A stretch of 64,000 nt of DNA from Apilactobacillus kunkeei. GTDB lineage: Bacteria > Bacillota > Bacilli > Lactobacillales > Lactobacillaceae. Positions 59,475 to 64,000 of this stretch are shown here, piece after piece. The stretch covers positions 19,427 to 83,426 of the forward strand of contig NZ_VBSE01000037.1 in assembly GCF_005930975.1 (NCBI RefSeq), written 5' to 3'. Under the pieces are notes generated by a model. That model searched no databases, was not told the origin of the DNA, and saw only the letters and a list, made by a program, of their open reading frames with translations. Made by a program: the position numbers and the translations under genes. Every line of letters starts with the position of its first letter. The stretch's first letter is position 1.

Positions 59475-60497
59475 ATGATAAAAATAGATATGTTTTCAAC
59501 TGCCGACAAGGTAAAGGGACAAGGAGTTGGTAGTGCCTATCTAGAATTAATTAAATTAATGGAAAAGCGTTTTGCAGATGATTTTGACATTGAAATCAAT
59601 GATTCAAAGAAGTCTGATATTACTCACTACCATACAATTAATCTAAGATATTACTTCTCTACTTTCCAGAAAAAACGTGGAAGAAGAATTGGCTATGTGC
59701 ATTTTCTACCTGAGACATTGGAAGGAAGTTTAAACCTACCTAAGCCAATTAAATGGATTTTTTACAAGTATGTAATTGCGTTTTACAAGCGAATGGAACA
59801 TATTGTGGTAGTCAATCCAACTTTTATACCTAAGTTGGAAGCATATGGGATTAATCGTGATAAAATTACCTACATTCCAAACTTCGTTAGTAAGAAGGAA
59901 TTTTATCCCTTCACCGAAGACGAAAAACATGCTGCTAGAAAAGAACTGGGTATTTCTCAAGATAAATTTGTAGTAGTTGGAACTGGGCAGGTACAAACTA
60001 GAAAAGGAATTTTTGATTTTGCCAAACTAGCCGAAGAAAACCCAAATGTCGAATTTATTTGGGCAGGTGGATTTTCGTTTGGTAAAATTACTGATGGATA
60101 CAAGAACTTAAAACTATTGGTAGACAATCCTCCCGCCAACCTTAAATTTCCGGGAATTGTTGATCGTGATAAATTAGTTCAATACTACAACATTGCTGAT
60201 TTATTCTTGTTACCATCTTTTAATGAATTGTTTCCAATGTCGGTATTAGAAGCATTCTCATGTGGGACTCCAGTAATGCTTAGAAGTTTGGATTTATATA
60301 AAAAAATCATCAGTGGTTACTATGAACCATTTACTACTTTTGAAGAAATGAATGATAGTTTACATCGCTTAATTGATAACCGTGATGAACTAAAAGAATT
60401 GTCTGATAAAGCATTAGCTGCGTCTGATTACTATTCAGAAGATCATCTAGCTTCAATTTGGCATAAATTCTATAAGGGTCAGATAAAAGAGGGATAG
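59475..60497 (+). CDS. lafB: Second glycolipid glycosyltransferase (LafB/BgsA-like)
   Basis: GT4-family enzyme of 340 residues expected to add a second hexose to the monoglucosyl lipid. VVGTGQVQTRKGIFDF, IWAGGFSFG and the donor-site FNELFPMSVLEAFSCG are visible. It begins eight bases after lafA with an AGGAGG site and ends two bases before the next gene, so the genes form one unit. Whether it adds glucose or galactose cannot be told. Confidence 0.83.
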   Translation: MIKIDMFSTADKVKGQGVGSAYLELIKLMEKRFADDFDIEINDSKKSDITHYHTINLRYYFSTFQKKRGRRIGYVHFLPETLEGSLNLPKPIKWIFYKYVIAFYKRMEHIVVVNPTFIPKLEAYGINRDKITYIPNFVSKKEFYPFTEDEKHAARKELGISQDKFVVVGTGQVQTRKGIFDFAKLAEENPNVEFIWAGGFSFGKITDGYKNLKLLVDNPPANLKFPGIVDRDKLVQYYNIADLFLLPSFNELFPMSVLEAFSCGTPVMLRSLDLYKKIISGYYEPFTTFEEMNDSLHRLIDNRDELKELSDKALAASDYYSEDHLASIWHKFYKGQIKEG

Positions 60498-60499
60498 TA

Positions 60500-61513
60500 A
60501 TGTCAAAGAGAAATGTAATAACGTTCTTTATGATGTTTCTAATTGGGATACTGATTTTTTGGTATTTCATTAGAGATATCAATATGGATGTATTAATTGC
60601 AGATTTTTTTACTATTAATTGGTGGTGGATTGCCGTTGCTTTCTTATGTATGTTGTTATACCTAGGGCTAGAAGCGGTCGTCACTAAGACAATCGTTGAC
60701 ACCCAGGTTGATCACTTTACTTGGTGGGATGCAATTAGAGTCCCATTGGTAGAACAACTGTTTAATGGAATCACACCGTTCTCATCAGGTGGGCAACCAG
60801 GACAACTATATGTAATGGTTCAAACAGGCGTGGATGCCGGTAAGGCCAGTTCAACGCTACTGATGAAATTTGTTGTCTTTCAAACCATGATAGTAATTAA
60901 TTTCATTTTGAGTCTTATTGTCGGTTTTCAATATGTTGAAGAAAAGCTACATTATCTAGCCTGGCTGGTGCTTTTCGGATTCTTCGTGCATTTATTTGTA
61001 ATTATTGCTTTGTTATTGGTAATGTATTGGTATACATTTACTAAAAAATTGGTTGATAATTTGGTAAAACCACTTAAAATATTTATGAAGGATGAAAAGT
61101 ATCTTTCATTTAAAGAGATGCTCGACAATAAAATCGACACGTTCCATATGGAAAGCATCAGAATCGCTAAACAATGGAAGTTAATGTTAAAGATTATTGT
61201 TATTACTTTCTTCCAACTAGCTTTTTATTACCTAATTCCATATTTCATCATATTGGCATTAGGGTTTGATCAAGTTAACATCATCATGATTGTTAGCTTA
61301 CATGTATTAATCTTTATGATAATCTCGTTATTTCCAATCCCGGGTGGAGCAGGTGGAGCAGAGTATAGCTTTGAAACTTTGTTCAAGAGTTTTATCACTA
61401 ATAACACGAAGTTAATTCTAGCGTTAATTGCTTGGCGCTTGATAACTTATTACTTAGGAATGATTTTAGGGGCAGTTGCATTCTTCATTCGCCCCAATAA
61501 GATTGATAAGTAA
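60500..61513 (+). CDS. Flippase-like integral membrane protein (LPG_synthase_TM/UPF0104)
   Basis: Polytopic membrane protein of 337 residues with about eight helices. The family segments are NGITPFSSGGQPGQLYVM and FPIPGGAGGAEYSFETLF. It matches only the transmembrane half of MprF-type proteins, with no aminoacyl-transferase domain. Position between the glycolipid transferases and ltaS suggests that it moves the glycolipid anchor across the membrane; this is inference. AGAGGGA precedes the ATG. Confidence 0.78.
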   Translation: MSKRNVITFFMMFLIGILIFWYFIRDINMDVLIADFFTINWWWIAVAFLCMLLYLGLEAVVTKTIVDTQVDHFTWWDAIRVPLVEQLFNGITPFSSGGQPGQLYVMVQTGVDAGKASSTLLMKFVVFQTMIVINFILSLIVGFQYVEEKLHYLAWLVLFGFFVHLFVIIALLLVMYWYTFTKKLVDNLVKPLKIFMKDEKYLSFKEMLDNKIDTFHMESIRIAKQWKLMLKIIVITFFQLAFYYLIPYFIILALGFDQVNIIMIVSLHVLIFMIISLFPIPGGAGGAEYSFETLFKSFITNNTKLILALIAWRLITYYLGMILGAVAFFIRPNKIDK

Positions 61514-61555
61514 ATTTACTAATATTTTATATTTTTTTATTTTGGAGGCATAGAA

Positions 61556-63616
61556 ATGTCTAGTCATATTAAGAACACCAGAAAGTTTTTTAATACAAAA
61601 TTTGGCTTTTTTGTATTAATCGTAGCTTTATTCTGGTTGAAAACATATATTTCATATCGTGTTGATTTTACCTTAGGTGCAAAGGGTGGCATTCAACAAT
61701 TCCTATTGGCTGTTAACCCACTACCAGCTGCGTTGCTAATTTTTGGAATTGCTTTGTACTTTAGAGGTAAGTTAGCTTACTGGTTAATGATTATTATTGA
61801 TTTAATTGAATCAATTTGGATTTTTGCGAACGTTTTATACTATCGTGAATTTTCTGATTTCCTATCATTTGGAATTATCAAGGGTTCAGGTACAGTTCAA
61901 AACAATCTTGGTAAGAGTTTAGCTGAAATCTTACATCCATTAGATTTCTTTGTATTTATCGATATCATTATATTGATTTTATTACTACTATTCAGAGTGA
62001 TTAAGGTTGATCATTCTCCGTTTAAGAAAAGAAACGCCTTTGCAATCACTATCTTATCTCTAGTTTTGATGTTTGCTGAATTTGGTGTTTCTAATGCAGA
62101 TAGATCAGGGCTGCTAACAAGAACTTTTGATAATAACTATATTGTTAAGTACCTTGGTTTAAATGAGTATGCAGCATTTAATGCATATCAAACTCACAAG
62201 GAAAGTCAAACTAGAGCTGAAGCTAAACCATCTGATTTAAATAGTGTCCTTACATATCTAAAGCACAACCGTAGTAAGTCCAATATCGAATACTACGGTA
62301 AGGCTAAGGGTAAGAATGTCTTTATCATTCATTTGGAAAGTTTCCAACAATTTTTAATTGATTACAAAGTTGATGGTAAGGAAGTAACTCCAAACCTAAA
62401 CAAGTTCTACCATAACCAAAATACATTATCATTTGATAACTTCTACCACCAAGTAGCTCAAGGTAAGACCTCTGATGCTGAAATGATGCTAGAAAACTCA
62501 CTATTCGGTCTACCAGAAGGCTCAGCAATGGTTACTTATGGTACTCAAAACACATACCAAGCTGCTCCAGCTATCTTAGCCCAAAAGGGTTACAGTACTG
62601 CTGCATTCCATGGGGATGTGCCTAGTTTCTGGAATAGAGATAATGCATACAAGTCATGGGGATACCAATACTTCTTTGATTCAAACTACTACACTGAAAA
62701 ACCATCATACAGTGTCGGTTATGGTTTAAAGGATAAGATCTTCTTTAAGGATGCTGCTCAATACATCCAACAATTACCACAACCATTTTATGCAAAGCTA
62801 ATTACATTAACTAACCACTATCCATATGAATTGGATAAACAAAATGTATCATTCCCAGCAACTAAGACTGGTGATAATACTGTTGATCCTTACGTTCAAA
62901 CTGCTCATTACCTAGACCAAGCTTTTGGTGAATTTATGAATTATCTAACTAAGACAGGGTTAATGAAGAATAGTATGATTGTTCTATATGGTGATCACTA
63001 TGGTATTTCAAACAACCATAGACCTGCTATCGCTCAATTACTACACAAGAAGTCTATTAATAGCTTCGACTTAGCACAATTCCAAAAGGTTCCATTTATG
63101 ATTCATATGGATGGACTAAAGGGTGGTATTGACCATACTTATGGTGGAGAAATTGACGTATTGCCAACACTATTACATCTATTAGGTGTAAAGGACGATA
63201 ATACTATCCAATTTGGTAATGACTTGTTATCTAAGAAGAGAAACCAAGTTGTTGCATTTAGAAATGGAGACTTTGTCTCTCCTGAATATACCGTTGTGGG
63301 TGGAAGTGTATACCTAACTAAGACTGGTAAACAAATCACACCAAATAAGAAACAAGCTGCTGAAATTAAGAAAATGCAAAATCATGTAACAACTGAACTA
63401 TCTCTATCAGATAAGGTTGTGCTAGGGGACTTACTACGTTTCTACAACCCTAAAGGTTTCAAGAAGGTAGACAAGAAGTCATACAGCTACAAGTACGCTG
63501 ATGGAATGAAGCTTCTTAAGGAAATGGATAAAAAGAAAAAGACTGATCTATTGAATAAGTTAAAGAAGAAAGATACTTTAAACTTATACAAGACTGATGC
63601 TCCTGAATTAAAATAG
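61556..63616 (+). CDS. ltaS: Lipoteichoic acid synthase
   Basis: Polymerises glycerol phosphate from phosphatidylglycerol onto the glycolipid anchor outside the cell. Five N-terminal helices (to about residue 178) are followed by a sulfatase-fold domain with E261 (IIHLES), nucleophile T305 (GKTSDAEM) and D480-H481 (YGDHYG), matching the catalytic set of the S. aureus enzyme. An AEA sequence near residues 221-223 could be a signal-peptidase site releasing the domain. It is 686 residues. Release of diacylglycerol links it to dagK. Confidence 0.92.
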   Translation: MSSHIKNTRKFFNTKFGFFVLIVALFWLKTYISYRVDFTLGAKGGIQQFLLAVNPLPAALLIFGIALYFRGKLAYWLMIIIDLIESIWIFANVLYYREFSDFLSFGIIKGSGTVQNNLGKSLAEILHPLDFFVFIDIIILILLLLFRVIKVDHSPFKKRNAFAITILSLVLMFAEFGVSNADRSGLLTRTFDNNYIVKYLGLNEYAAFNAYQTHKESQTRAEAKPSDLNSVLTYLKHNRSKSNIEYYGKAKGKNVFIIHLESFQQFLIDYKVDGKEVTPNLNKFYHNQNTLSFDNFYHQVAQGKTSDAEMMLENSLFGLPEGSAMVTYGTQNTYQAAPAILAQKGYSTAAFHGDVPSFWNRDNAYKSWGYQYFFDSNYYTEKPSYSVGYGLKDKIFFKDAAQYIQQLPQPFYAKLITLTNHYPYELDKQNVSFPATKTGDNTVDPYVQTAHYLDQAFGEFMNYLTKTGLMKNSMIVLYGDHYGISNNHRPAIAQLLHKKSINSFDLAQFQKVPFMIHMDGLKGGIDHTYGGEIDVLPTLLHLLGVKDDNTIQFGNDLLSKKRNQVVAFRNGDFVSPEYTVVGGSVYLTKTGKQITPNKKQAAEIKKMQNHVTTELSLSDKVVLGDLLRFYNPKGFKKVDKKSYSYKYADGMKLLKEMDKKKKTDLLNKLKKKDTLNLYKTDAPELK

Positions 63617-63620
63617 TTTC

Positions 63621-63655
63621 AAAAAAAAGACGACTTTATAAGTCGTCTTTTTTAT
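63621..63655 (+). terminator. Terminator after ltaS
   Basis: AAGACGACTT pairs with AAGTCGTCTT around TAT, followed by a T-run, ending the laf-ltaS operon. Confidence 0.9.
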
Positions 63656-63668
63656 TTTGAAATTCATG

Positions 63669-63697
63669 TTGACGCAATGTCGATATTTTGATAATAT
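63669..63697 (+). promoter_or_regulatory. rrn promoter P0
   Basis: TTGACG (63669-63674) and TAATAT (63692-63697) with a 17-base spacer, just after the ltaS terminator. Confidence 0.6.
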
Positions 63698-63764
63698 AAA
63701 TATTGCTGTTGATGAGGAAGTTAAAAAACCTCTTTAAAACGTTAAAAATTCAATAAAAAAGTTG

Positions 63765-63793
63765 TTGACTTTACGTTAACAAGATGGCATAAT
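63765..63793 (+). promoter_or_regulatory. rrn promoter P1
   Basis: TTGACT (63765-63770) and CATAAT (63788-63793) with a 17-base spacer, preceded by an A-rich tract. Confidence 0.65.
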
Positions 63794-63863
63794 ATTTATT
63801 GTTGTCGATAAGCGACAAACGCTGTTGTTAAAACATTCATCAGCAAAATAAATAAAAAAGTTA

Positions 63864-63892
63864 TTGACACTGTGTTGATAATTTGTTAATAT
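63864..63892 (+). promoter_or_regulatory. rrn promoter P2
   Basis: A perfect TTGACA (63864-63869) and TAATAT (63887-63892) with a 17-base spacer and a TGn extension, the strongest of the three. Confidence 0.72.
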
Positions 63893-63934
63893 TAAATAGT
63901 TGTCAATTGAGATGACATTTAATGTTAAAAGGTA

Positions 63935-63948
63935 GATCTTTGAAAACT
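63935..63948 (+). promoter_or_regulatory. boxA antitermination element of the rRNA leader
   Basis: GATCTTTGAAAACT matches the boxA sequence of Gram-positive rRNA leaders, the NusB-NusE binding site. It implies that a 16S gene follows just outside the window. Confidence 0.72.
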
Positions 63949-64000
63949 GAACAAGATTGATAATCGATGATGTGTAAGGAACTTACAACTTGGTTGTAAG

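Larger units (their letters stand above)
63656..64000 (+). promoter_or_regulatory. Upstream region of an rRNA operon
   Basis: This gene-free stretch carries three tandem promoters and a boxA element (listed separately). An AT-rich UP-like sequence lies before each -35. TTGTCG-ATAAG-CGACAA forms a small hairpin near 63802-63818. At the edge, CTTACAAC (63982-63989) and GTTGTAAG (63993-64000) make a perfect hairpin that is probably part of the pre-16S processing leader. The 16S gene itself is not reached. No ORF was seen. Confidence 0.75.

Overview
The window is a low-GC Gram-positive chromosome segment from a member of the Lactobacillaceae. The evidence is the spc-alpha ribosomal operon in lactobacillar order (no map gene between adk and infA), followed by the ecfA-ecfA-ecfT-truA-rplM-rpsI block, Firmicutes control elements (cre, CtsR and Pho boxes, an L13 leader, an L17 downstream element) and a lipoteichoic acid glycolipid cluster. 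An HPr gene without an adjacent ptsI, plus gluconate uptake and gluconokinase genes, fits a heterofermentative lineage with a reduced PTS such as Apilactobacillus or Fructilactobacillus. That placement is an inference and cannot be proved here.

Layout. 1-9743: most of the ribosomal superoperon, from a 5'-truncated rplP through secY, adk, infA, rpoA and rplQ. 9776-14216: the L17 downstream element, the ECF vitamin-transporter energising module, truA, then rplM-rpsI behind their own promoter and leader. 14299-27772: an ECF substrate-binding component, a DUF2187 protein, a membrane-anchored glucosaminidase overlapping xpt, then pcrA-ligA-camS, gatCAB, dagK and rlmD. 27782-29977: a small AT-rich accessory island holding a MazG-like pyrophosphohydrolase and, divergently, a GIY-YIG plus Schlafen-type helicase fusion, bracketed by near-identical terminators. 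30044-36328: a glutamine amidotransferase, an APC exchanger, gluconokinase, a degenerate GH25 protein, a DEAD-box helicase and tRNA-Arg(CCT). 36331-43179: two pstS genes, each behind an identical Pho-box array, then pstCAB1B2-phoU and an orphan response regulator with an atypical receiver. 43188-53971: sugar uptake, gntP behind cre sites, GtrA/GT2, wecB, a YihY protein, flavodoxin, recX, an AI-2E-family permease, tagD and prfC. 53990-57704: a MucBP-like protein without signal peptide, CtsR-controlled clpE, and a 67-codon ORF with no canonical start codon. 57774-63655: ptsH, a structured terminator-like RNA, then lafA-lafB-flippase-like-ltaS. 63656-64000: tandem promoters and boxA of an rRNA operon whose 16S gene lies beyond the window.

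How genes connect. LafA/LafB make the glycolipid anchor on which LtaS builds lipoteichoic acid; the diacylglycerol released by LtaS is the substrate of DagK, and tagD and wecB feed cell-wall polymer precursors. gntP and gntK, about 10 kb apart, form a gluconate pathway linked by CcpA-type cre sites, for which ptsH would supply the P-Ser-HPr co-repressor. The Pst cluster is a phosphate-starvation regulon. The 27.8-30 kb island is the best candidate for an undescribed, possibly defensive, system. No insertion sequence, prophage or CRISPR array was seen.
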